NCBI GenBank assembly: GCA_947169455.1
Contig: CAMVPV010000074.1
Span: forward strand, 1 to 6,762
DNA from: an uncultured Clostridia bacterium
GTDB taxonomy: Bacteria > Bacillota_A > Clostridia > Oscillospirales > Ruminococcaceae
Direction: 5' to 3'
Length of the DNA stretch: 6,762 nucleotides
In this document: positions 1 through 5,640 of the stretch, piece by piece
Layout: every line of letters begins with the position of its first letter
How positions within the stretch are numbered: the stretch's first letter is position 1
Position numbers and translations under genes: made by a program
The notes under the pieces: model-generated
Seen by the model: only the letters and a program-made list of their open reading frames with translations
Told to the model about the DNA's origin: nothing
The model's database searches: none

Positions 1-434
1 TCTATGCATTCATCACCTCAAAGACCGCTTTCGGACGCTACTTCTACGCAGTCGGCGGAAATGAGAAGGCTACAAAGCTCTCCGGTATCAATACCGAGAA
101 GATCTACTTCATGGCATACACATCGATGTCGCTGCTCGCAGGTCTTTCCGGACTTCTCATCGCAGCCCGCATCGGTTCCGTAAACGGTGATACAGGTAAC
201 TCCTTCGAGATGGACGCTATAGGCTCCTGCTTCATCGGCGGTGCTTCTGCATACGGCGGAAGCGGAACAGTACCCGGCATTATGGTCGGAGCTATCCTGC
301 TCGGCGTTATCAATCAGGGTATGTCCATCATCGGTCTCGACAACAACTGGCAGTACGTCGTAAAGGGCGCGGTTCTTCTCATAGCCGTTATCTTCGACGT
401 TGTATCCAACCACAAGACCGGTAAGGCAGGCTGA
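1..434 (+). CDS. Sugar ABC transporter permease, XylH/GguB-type (3' part of gene)
   Basis: This is the C-terminal end of an inner-membrane permease that carries a pentose, galactose or similar sugar with a periplasmic-type binding protein and a double-domain ATPase. The first whole codon is at base 3; 143 residues are present and the N-terminal half lies outside the window. Seen: FGRYFYAVGGNEKATKLSGI near residues 10-29, the cytoplasmic coupling loop typical of the BPD_transp_2 family. A hydrophobic stretch at about 35-56 follows, then the glycine-rich segment ELDAIGSCFIGGAS-like at about 69-83 (here EMDAIGSCFIGGAS), and two further helices at about 90-105 and 119-134. The ending WQYVVKGAVLLIAVIFDV is characteristic of XylH, GguB and MglC proteins. 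It resembles GguB (multiple-sugar) as much as XylH, so the substrate cannot be fixed. It is probably the last gene of its operon, since a hairpin follows the TGA stop. Confidence 0.93.
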   Translation, partial: YAFITSKTAFGRYFYAVGGNEKATKLSGINTEKIYFMAYTSMSLLAGLSGLLIAARIGSVNGDTGNSFEMDAIGSCFIGGASAYGGSGTVPGIMVGAILLGVINQGMSIIGLDNNWQYVVKGAVLLIAVIFDVVSNHKTGKAG

Positions 435-450
435 TAAGCTATCAGAATGG

Positions 451-488
451 ATCGGAGGATATCCGTGCGGTATCTTCCGATTCTGTTT
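451..488 (+). terminator. Probable terminator hairpin after the sugar permease
   Basis: Bases 451-461 (ATCGGAGGATA) pair with 471-481 (TATCTTCCGAT) through 11 pairs, one of them G-T, around a 9-base loop. The T tract that follows (TCTGTTTA) is broken, so termination may be partial or factor-assisted. Its place 17 bases after the permease stop fits an operon end. Confidence 0.5.
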
Positions 489-551
489 ATACTAAGCGCG
501 ATATCAAAATATCCGTCGGAGATCCTGAAACAGTGCGCAGTATAGCAGTAT

Positions 552-558
552 AAAGGAG
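552..558 (+). promoter_or_regulatory. Ribosome binding site of the small membrane protein gene
   Basis: AAAGGAG lies 8 bases before the ATG at 567. This supports the 567 start of a short gene that would otherwise rest on length alone. Confidence 0.8.
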
Positions 559-566
559 TACAGTAA

Positions 567-839
567 ATGGACAGTGCAAAATACGACACGCAGAAGCGTT
601 CCCGCGCGGGGAAAGCCGCCGTGCTGAGAGCAGTGGTGGCGGGATATATCGCGTATCTCGGCTGGAAGATCGCTACTGCGACCGATACTACCATGGATCG
701 CACGCTTGCATATATTCTGGGCGGTTTGTTCATGCTTGCGGCGGGAGCGATAGTGTTCTATATTGTTAAGCGTTACCGTGCAGATCTTGAAGAAGCAAAG
801 ATCAGTGGGGATAATGCGGAAACGGAAGATGAACAATGA
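567..839 (+). CDS. Small two-helix membrane protein of unknown function
   Basis: I do not recognise this 90-residue protein. It has a basic N-terminus (K10, R11, R13, K16) and a hydrophobic helix at about 17-36. A short polar loop follows at 37-46, then a second helix at about 47-67 that begins LAYILGGLFMLAAG. A KRYRADLEE segment and an acidic tail ending ETEDEQ close it. By the positive-inside rule both ends face the cytoplasm and the short loop faces out. No catalytic motif is visible. A good ribosome site precedes the ATG, and the TGA stop overlaps the ATG of the next gene (ATGA, 836-839), so the two are probably translated together and may act together. The stop-to-start distance from the sugar permease is 132 bases with a hairpin between, so it need not belong to the transporter operon. 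Confidence 0.8.
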   Translation: MDSAKYDTQKRSRAGKAAVLRAVVAGYIAYLGWKIATATDTTMDRTLAYILGGLFMLAAGAIVFYIVKRYRADLEEAKISGDNAETEDEQ

Positions 840-1261
840 CCCTGACAGATGAAATAATGCAGCTGTGCGAAGCGTACATCGCGGAGGCGGAGAAGCTCGA
901 ACGCGAGCGCAAGCCTGCAGACGGGCTTTTCGGCATGGGAAAGAAGCCTGCCGATGACCCCTGCCATGACAGGTTCGCAAAGGATATAGAAGCAAAGCTG
1001 GGTGAAGCGGCTGCACAGAGTCCGTCATCGGCGGAGGTGCGTGAGGCGCTTTCGTATATCTATCATCTGCCGAAGGAACACAAGGAACCGCTGAGCATAT
1101 ACTGGCTGCTCAATGCTGTCCACGGACTTACCCTTCCGCTTATCGGCTTTCTTGATGCGGACGATGCAGGCGCTCTGCGAAAGCAGTACGCCTCCGAGCT
1201 TAAACGCTGGGAGCGTCTCCCGGTACAGAAGCAGGTATATGCTGCACTAAGTAAAAAGTAA
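836..1261 (+). CDS. Hypothetical soluble helical protein, coupled to the small membrane protein
   Basis: A 141-residue protein that I do not recognise. It has no signal peptide and no clear membrane helix. The N-terminal 25 residues form a charged helix (LCEAYIAEAEKLERER). A linker follows with two KPAD repeats flanking LFGMGK (about residues 26-40), then a PCHDRF segment at 42-47 whose Cys-His pair could be functional. The C-terminal half is rich in aromatic and basic residues, with LSIYWLLNAVHGLTLPLI at about 86-103 and LKRWERLPVQKQVYAAL near the end. The start ATG overlaps the previous stop by four bases, and a weak GGAAG (824-828) lies inside the previous gene, which points to translational coupling. 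Its stop codon forms the foot of the terminator hairpin. Nothing in the sequence links it to sugar transport or to the opposite-strand operon. Confidence 0.8.
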   Translation: MTLTDEIMQLCEAYIAEAEKLERERKPADGLFGMGKKPADDPCHDRFAKDIEAKLGEAAAQSPSSAEVREALSYIYHLPKEHKEPLSIYWLLNAVHGLTLPLIGFLDADDAGALRKQYASELKRWERLPVQKQVYAALSKK

Positions 1262-1306
1262 AAACAGTCCTGTATCATCCGTGTGTATGTTACAGGACTG
1301 TTTTTT
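1260..1306. terminator. Bidirectional intrinsic terminator between convergent genes
   Basis: Bases 1260-1274 pair perfectly with 1291-1305 (15 pairs; core ACAGTCCTGTA/TACAGGACTGT) around a 16-base loop. A-rich sequence on the left and TTTTTT on the right provide a T tract in either direction. On the plus strand it ends the hypothetical gene pair; on the minus strand it ends the peptidase gene, whose stop codon is at 1308-1310. Confidence 0.9.
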
Positions 1307-1307
1307 A

Positions 1308-2948
1308 TTAATTCAGCATTTCAAGTGCCCGGTCAAGCAGATAGTCTTCATCACGGTCGAACAGCGCCGCGATAGCTTCTTCATCGAACGGCACCATGAC
1401 ATCGAGCTCTGCTTCGCTCTGGTCATCGGTGCCCGCATCCATGAAGATGCTTCCGTCGCGGTTCAGTAACACAGATGAAGAAAAGCTCAATTCACCGCTT
1501 TCGAGGTGCTTTTTGCATATGCCCTGTCCGATGCCGCACGTACCGGTAAATCCAATAACAGTCGTGTTGTCGAGCCTGCTCATCACCTTGGCGAGGTGGT
1601 CGGACGCGCTCGCACTGTATGCGTTTACGAGGAGTATCACCCTGCCGCTGTCGCCGAGTATGTTTTCGCCGCTGAACATATTGTCTCCGTCCGTGATGTA
1701 ATTGCCGTTTTCATCGCGGGCGTAGCAGTTGTTTTCGCTGTCCCACAGGGCATCACTGGCGAAGTAGTGCTCGCCCTCGGGTGCGAACAGCGAAGCGAGA
1801 GCTTTTACCATTCCTCCGGAGCCGCCGCCGTTCGAGCGGATATCTATGATAATATCCCTCACGCCCTCGCTGCGGTACTTCGTCACTTCCTCGCGTATCG
1901 AATCTGCCATTTCGCTGAAATTCTCCTTCTGTCCGGAAACAAGGTCGTAGTTCATGAACTTTATCCGCAGGCAGATGACAGTATCATTCAGCTTTTCGAT
2001 GTGCATATTCGCACATTCCAGTCCGCGCTCCACAGTATCGCAGGCTTTTTCGTACCGGTCGGAATACGGCGATGCGAGCTTCGGCAGCGTGATAGTCCTT
2101 TCGGTGCCGTTGCTGTCCCTGTAAACAACTTCCGCATTGTCACCGCCTGTACCGGCAGCAAGTATACCTTCGTAGAATTTCCTGTTGTCCTTATCGGAGA
2201 ATGACTGTATGTAATAGTATTCTGACAGTTTATCGGCTTCGGCGGGAGCCATGACGTTCCAGCTGATTATTTCCGTGCCGTTCCTGATACCTCTAGAAAA
2301 GAGCGACGGGTCAACATTAACCGCTACGGTCTTTCCGTCCGAACGTGTCATTATCACGATGCCGTGATCGTTTCCGAGGGCGTTCTTCTGAGCATTTTCC
2401 ATAGTATCCTTGTCGGCTGCGAAATATACATGACCGTCGTGGAATTCCGCGCAGAACCTTGCCCACGCCATATAACCCGCTTCATCATCATGCAGATCCT
2501 CGGCTTCACGGAACTGCGGCATATATTTCTCGTACAGTGCATTCCAGTCTATGTTCTTGTGTTTCGAGAGGGCATAGTGTTCTTTCATGGATCTGAATGC
2601 AAGATCGAAATCCTTGACGTAATGTATGCGGCTGCGGTAATTGCTGCCGAGCAGGCACATAGGTACTGCTATCAGCGCGAGAACAGCCGCAGCAGCGCAG
2701 GCGATCCGGCGCGTACGCAGCTTTTCAGTGAAGAAACCGGCAGATGCCGCTGCGCAGGCGATATATACTCCAGCGAGGAGCGGTTCGGCGCCTGTACACA
2801 TAGTTATCATGATGCACAGTGCAGCGGGTATCAGCCACAGCAGCCGTATCTTTGAACTGTGCCATTTTTCCGCGACCCCCGCCGCAAAACAAAGCGCAGC
2901 GCATATTACCGCTTCAACAGCGATAAGTATGATATCATTTCTTTCCAT
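1308..2948 (-). CDS. Membrane-anchored S41-family peptidase, possible peptide-resistance protease
   Basis: A 546-residue protein with four N-terminal helices at about 4-26, 34-51, 55-73 and 81-101. The loops EKWHSSKIR and TEKLRTRR are basic, so the large C-terminal domain should lie outside the cell. That domain has AEFHDGH at 167-173, a PDZ-like segment around 194-290 (GIRNGTEIISWN at 220-231), the S41 motif DIRSNGGG at 369-376, and SASAS at 445-449. Ser447 aligns with the catalytic serine of Tsp/CtpA. The CtpA lysine appears to be Gln475 (GIGQG), so the active site is more likely His173-Ser447, as in tricorn-like S41 enzymes and the nisin-resistance protease NSR. Asp504 sits 57 residues after the serine, near where tricorn has a glutamate. 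The start at 2948 is chosen because AAGGGGG lies 6 bases upstream; the ATG at 2954 abuts that site. It is the last gene of the ABC operon. S41 membership is firm; peptide degradation as its role is inference. Confidence 0.9.
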   Translation of the reverse strand: MERNDIILIAVEAVICAALCFAAGVAEKWHSSKIRLLWLIPAALCIMITMCTGAEPLLAGVYIACAAASAGFFTEKLRTRRIACAAAAVLALIAVPMCLLGSNYRSRIHYVKDFDLAFRSMKEHYALSKHKNIDWNALYEKYMPQFREAEDLHDDEAGYMAWARFCAEFHDGHVYFAADKDTMENAQKNALGNDHGIVIMTRSDGKTVAVNVDPSLFSRGIRNGTEIISWNVMAPAEADKLSEYYYIQSFSDKDNRKFYEGILAAGTGGDNAEVVYRDSNGTERTITLPKLASPYSDRYEKACDTVERGLECANMHIEKLNDTVICLRIKFMNYDLVSGQKENFSEMADSIREEVTKYRSEGVRDIIIDIRSNGGGSGGMVKALASLFAPEGEHYFASDALWDSENNCYARDENGNYITDGDNMFSGENILGDSGRVILLVNAYSASASDHLAKVMSRLDNTTVIGFTGTCGIGQGICKKHLESGELSFSSSVLLNRDGSIFMDAGTDDQSEAELDVMVPFDEEAIAALFDRDEDYLLDRALEMLN

Positions 2949-2954
2949 GGTCAT

Positions 2955-2961
2955 CCCCCTT
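2955..2961 (-). promoter_or_regulatory. Ribosome binding site of the S41 peptidase gene, overlapping the permease stop
   Basis: On the minus strand AAGGGGG overlaps the TAA stop of the second permease (2960-2962). It sits 6 bases before the ATG at 2948 and directly against the ATG at 2954, which favours the 2948 start. Confidence 0.75.
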
Positions 2962-3742
2962 ATTCAAGATCGTCTTTTCTGAAAAAGACGTATCCGAGCA
3001 GCAGATATGCAGCAGCCATTATCAGCGGAACTATAATGTAGAGCACGGTATCCGACGCGTAAAGCGCAGATTCATATACATAGCGCACATCGATATCGGG
3101 CGACAGCAGCTTATAGGTGTACCAACTGTCAAAATGGCAGATATACTTCAGGCTGAATGTGCTCGTCAGCACGGTCGAATGGTGCTCTGATGTACTGTAT
3201 AATATACCCGCTGCCATTATCGCTCCGTAGAGTATCCCGCCGACCGTGCCTGCCTTTTTCATGATGAATGAAAGGAATATGCAGAAGCAGCTTATCCTTA
3301 TCAATGATATCACCAGCAGAAGCAGCCGAAGAGCAAGATCACCCGCCGTGATAGCATTTCCCCAACCTAATTTGATGCACGCCGCAATTACAGCGACGAG
3401 CATCAGAGCGGTGCCTGCGCCTACCGATACCGCAAGCACGGGTATAGCTTTCCCGAAGTAGGAATGTCGGCGAAGGTGCCCGGACATCAGCTCATAATTG
3501 ATATTTTTGTCCGATAGGTCGTCCGTGCAGGCAAAGGCTGCGATCACTGCGGTAATCATAAGCGCACACAGCGATATAGTATAGAGATTTTCTGCAAGAA
3601 AGCTGCTTGCGGAGTAATCAGGCAGATACATCCACTGAACACACAGTAAGATAATGGGTATCAGTGAAGATCCGATCACAATGATAAAGAGGAATCTTGT
3701 TCGCATTATCTGATAGAACTGCGATCTGATTATATTTTTCAT
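2960..3742 (-). CDS. ABC-2 type permease, second subunit (LanG/LanE-like)
   Basis: A 260-residue integral membrane protein with six predicted helices at about 16-35, 54-73, 99-123, 136-160, 165-182 and 232-254. After helix 2 it carries NINYELMSGHLRR (80-92), the cytoplasmic loop also present in the neighbouring permease and likely to contact the ATPase. It has no large extracellular domain, unlike BceB-type permeases of about 650 residues. Size and layout match one of the two permeases of LanFEG-type exporters that remove lantibiotics from the membrane. The start at 3742 is supported by GTGAGG 8 bases upstream; a GTG at 3751 would extend it by three residues but falls within that ribosome site. 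The previous gene's TGA is at 3753-3755, leaving 10 bases between genes. The permease role is sure, the substrate inferred. Confidence 0.9.
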   Translation of the reverse strand: MKNIIRSQFYQIMRTRFLFIIVIGSSLIPIILLCVQWMYLPDYSASSFLAENLYTISLCALMITAVIAAFACTDDLSDKNINYELMSGHLRRHSYFGKAIPVLAVSVGAGTALMLVAVIAACIKLGWGNAITAGDLALRLLLLVISLIRISCFCIFLSFIMKKAGTVGGILYGAIMAAGILYSTSEHHSTVLTSTFSLKYICHFDSWYTYKLLSPDIDVRYVYESALYASDTVLYIIVPLIMAAAYLLLGYVFFRKDDLE

Positions 3743-3750
3743 GAACGGCA

Positions 3751-3756
3751 CCTCAC
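3751..3756 (-). promoter_or_regulatory. Ribosome binding site of the second permease gene, overlapping the upstream stop
   Basis: GTGAGG on the minus strand contains the TGA stop of the first permease and lies 8 bases before the ATG at 3742. It argues against the in-frame GTG at 3751 as the true start. Confidence 0.7.
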
Positions 3757-4559
3757 TTCATGTCTCTTCTGCGGAATACTGTCCAGCTTATAATGAGGAA
3801 TACTATCCCCGCAGCTACGCAGACAGCAGCGTATGAAATATCGAGCGCGGGGGTCATCATATCCTTGATGACCATGACATCCTTGCCGTCGATACAATCA
3901 AACGTCAGATTGCCGAGGTCGAGCAGTTTTACCGCCGACGCAAGCGATATGCAGTAGTTCGAGATCTCAATGATCTTTTCATCGAAAGCCAATTCCTCCG
4001 CAAGGGAGACGAACATCGTCCCGAGCATCGTCAGTATGTAGCCTGTCAGTGCGGAAGCCTTTCCGTCGCGGAAAAGGAATGTCAGCAGGGTGTAGAGCGC
4101 GGTAAGGCGGAAAATCGGGAAGATCATCAGCGCAAGGCGGAATACGGTGCCTTCTGGGGATATTACTGTTCCCCAGCCGTCAATTGCGGTGTTTACGAGG
4201 AGATATACCGAAATGACGATATAGTACATCAGAACGGAAGACACGAAAGAAGTTATGAACCTGCCCGCATGGATATCCCTGCGGCGTGTGCCGGTCAGAA
4301 GCTCATAATTCACTGTGTTGTCGCCGAGATCCCAGCCGCATATCCGTGCGGTCATTATCAGGGTGATGAAATTCAGTATGACCGTATTTCCATCACCGAG
4401 ATCTGTAAAAACTGAACTCCCCGTTATCTCTCCGGGCGTTGCGCCGCTCCTTGCAACAAAGGTCATTACCGTGAAAAATGCGAGCAGACCTGCAAAGATG
4501 CACCAGGTAATGATATCGTGTTTCAGCTGATATACCTGTGCTTTTATAACATTGTACAT
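3753..4559 (-). CDS. ABC-2 type permease, first subunit (LanE/LanG-like)
   Basis: A 268-residue membrane protein with helices at about 16-35, 58-73, 101-124, 139-162, 169-187 and 240-260, and a basic tail FRRRDMK. The loop after helix 2, NTVNYELLTGTRRR (81-94), matches the same loop in the next permease (79-92), so the two are paralogues and probably form a heterodimer with the ATPase encoded upstream. The family is ABC-2 membrane transporter, in the LanE/LanG/CprB/CprC size class. An ATG at 4559 follows AGAGGG by 8 bases and lies one base after the ATPase stop (TGA at 4561-4563). A GTG at 4568 is possible but abuts the ribosome site. What it moves is not readable from sequence; export of a membrane-active peptide is inferred from the neighbours. 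Confidence 0.9.
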   Translation of the reverse strand: MYNVIKAQVYQLKHDIITWCIFAGLLAFFTVMTFVARSGATPGEITGSSVFTDLGDGNTVILNFITLIMTARICGWDLGDNTVNYELLTGTRRRDIHAGRFITSFVSSVLMYYIVISVYLLVNTAIDGWGTVISPEGTVFRLALMIFPIFRLTALYTLLTFLFRDGKASALTGYILTMLGTMFVSLAEELAFDEKIIEISNYCISLASAVKLLDLGNLTFDCIDGKDVMVIKDMMTPALDISYAAVCVAAGIVFLIISWTVFRRRDMK

Positions 4560-4560
4560 A

Positions 4561-5496
4561 TCAGGCACCCTCTTTCACGCTGCTGCTGTCCTTCTGCATA
4601 TTCATATAATACTCTTCAAGGTTTGCATCGTGCATATATATCTCCACAGGGATAATGCTGTTCTTGTAGAGCGTTTCGGAGATGAGCCGTATATCCTCGG
4701 TGCGTTCGTATATATTCACCGAGCCGTCCTTCTGTACGGAGATATTTGTGATGCCGAGCTCATTCTGAAGAACGGCGGGTATCATCTGATTGTTGTCGGA
4801 ATTTATATGATAGTATTCATGGCACTGCATCCTCAGCTCATCAGCGGATAATATCCTGAATATCTCGCCGTGCTTTATGAAGATATAATCGGTGCAGAGC
4901 AGCGAGAGCTCCGAGAGGATATGCGAGGATATGAGTATAGTTACGTGTTCTTCGCGGTTGAGGCGGAGCAGCAGCTCTCTTATTTCGATGATACCCTCGG
5001 GGTCGAGACCGTTCACAGGTTCGTCGAGTATCATGACTTCGGGCTTCGAGAGCATCGCTCCCGCTATACCGAGACGGTGCTTCATGCCGAGTGAGAATTT
5101 CTTGACAGGTTTACTGCCAGTATCCTGAAGACCCGTGATCCTGAGCACCTCATCTATCCTGCTCTTGTCGGGCAGACCCTTTTGTATGCGGAGCTTTTCA
5201 AGGTTCTGATATGCGCTGAAATTCTGTTTTGCGTACGGGTCTTCTATCATGAAGCTCATGCGGCTGCGTGAATGTGCGAGACCATTTTCACTCGTTTCAC
5301 CGAACAGGCTTATGCTTCCTGAGGTCGGGAGTATAAGACCGCCCAGCGCTTTCATTATAGTGGTCTTGCCTGCGCCGTTCGGACCTACAAGACCGCATAT
5401 CATACCCGGCCGGATAGAGAATGAAGCTTTGTTAAGAACGGTATGGTTTTTGTATTGTTTGGTGAGATCCGTCACTTCAATTACTGCATCTGACAT
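4561..5496 (-). CDS. ABC transporter ATP-binding protein, BcrA/LanF-type
   Basis: A 311-residue ATPase that powers the two permeases encoded next. Seen in order: Walker A GPNGAGKT (38-45), Q-loop region MIEDPYAKQNFSAYQNL (83-99), signature FSLGMKHRLGIA (134-145), Walker B VMILDEP (154-160), D-loop NGLDP (162-166) and switch SSHILSEL (190-197). The Q-loop glutamine is replaced by Glu85 and the signature reads SLGM instead of LSGG; both are usual in BcrA, LanF and CprA ATPases of peptide-antibiotic resistance. A C-terminal extension of about 90 residues, also usual in that group, follows the core. The ATG at 5496 is preceded at 7 bases by a perfect AGGAGG. The reading frame is open back to 5610, but that extension would run through the promoter and into the T tract of the upstream terminator. 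It is the first gene of the four-gene operon. Confidence 0.95.
   Translation of the reverse strand: MSDAVIEVTDLTKQYKNHTVLNKASFSIRPGMICGLVGPNGAGKTTIMKALGGLILPTSGSISLFGETSENGLAHSRSRMSFMIEDPYAKQNFSAYQNLEKLRIQKGLPDKSRIDEVLRITGLQDTGSKPVKKFSLGMKHRLGIAGAMLSKPEVMILDEPVNGLDPEGIIEIRELLLRLNREEHVTILISSHILSELSLLCTDYIFIKHGEIFRILSADELRMQCHEYYHINSDNNQMIPAVLQNELGITNISVQKDGSVNIYERTEDIRLISETLYKNSIIPVEIYMHDANLEEYYMNMQKDSSSVKEGA
4568..4573 (-). promoter_or_regulatory. Ribosome binding site of the first permease gene, inside the ATPase gene
   Basis: AGAGGG on the minus strand lies in the last codons of the ATPase gene and 8 bases before the ATG at 4559. It supports that start over the GTG at 4568 and implies coupled translation. 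Confidence 0.7.
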
Positions 5497-5503
5497 ATTT
5501 ATT

Positions 5504-5509
5504 CCTCCT
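5504..5509 (-). promoter_or_regulatory. Perfect ribosome binding site of the ABC ATPase gene
   Basis: AGGAGG on the minus strand lies 7 bases before the ATG at 5496. It fixes the ATPase start and rules out the 38-residue longer frame. Confidence 0.92.
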
Positions 5510-5529
5510 GTTTTGTTTCTATGATCGTA

Positions 5530-5562
5530 ATTATAAATGCCGTTCTTAAAGAATTCCTTAAA
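5530..5562 (-). promoter_or_regulatory. Candidate regulated promoter of the ABC-peptidase operon
   Basis: On the minus strand a perfect -10 TATAAT lies at 5530-5535, about 34 bases before the ATPase ATG. At the -35 position with 17-base spacing the sequence is AGGAAT, which is no match to TTGACA. Instead, two TTTAAG copies (5557-5562 and 5545-5550) stand 12 bases apart, the nearer one 9 bases before the -10. A perfect -10, an absent -35 and a direct repeat in its place is a layout often seen where an OmpR-type regulator activates. The neighbouring two-component system is the natural candidate. The -10 match is seen; regulation by that system is inferred. Confidence 0.5.
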
Positions 5563-5608
5563 TAATATAAAATTCATAAATTGTTTACATTTGATGCCCC
5601 GATATCGC

Positions 5609-5634
5609 AAAAAATGAACTGCCGGAGCAGTTCA
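5609..5634 (-). terminator. Intrinsic terminator of the two-component operon
   Basis: Read on the minus strand, TGAACTGC pairs perfectly with GCAGTTCA (8 pairs) around a TCCG tetraloop, followed at once by TTTTTT. It begins 6 bases after the kinase stop codon (5641-5643). It separates transcription of the regulatory genes from the transporter operon. Confidence 0.88.
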
Positions 5635-5640
5635 GATATA

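Noticed and set aside
459..516. Two ATATCCGT copies as a regulatory repeat
   Set aside because: Only two 8-base copies occur, one within the hairpin stem and loop, and chance similarity is likely.
504..1028. Minus-strand open frame of 174 codons
   Set aside because: It is antisense to the two coupled small genes, has many Cys, Arg and His residues typical of shadow frames, and no ribosome site. The plus-strand genes have a ribosome site and an ATGA overlap.
1506..2204. Plus-strand open frame of 232 codons opposite the peptidase gene
   Set aside because: It lies wholly antisense to a gene with clear S41 motifs, has no ribosome site or family motif, and is explained by codon bias of the true strand. 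The same applies to 2364-2855, 1396-1701, 2641-2982 and 4552-4851.
2960..5496. A BceAB-type transporter
   Set aside because: BceB permeases are single proteins of about 650 residues with a large extracellular domain. Here there are two short six-helix permeases, which fits LanFEG instead.
5497..5610. N-terminal extension of the ABC ATPase by 38 residues
   Set aside because: It would cross the promoter and the terminator T tract, and the perfect AGGAGG at 5504-5509 points to the ATG at 5496, where the usual ATPase N-terminus begins.
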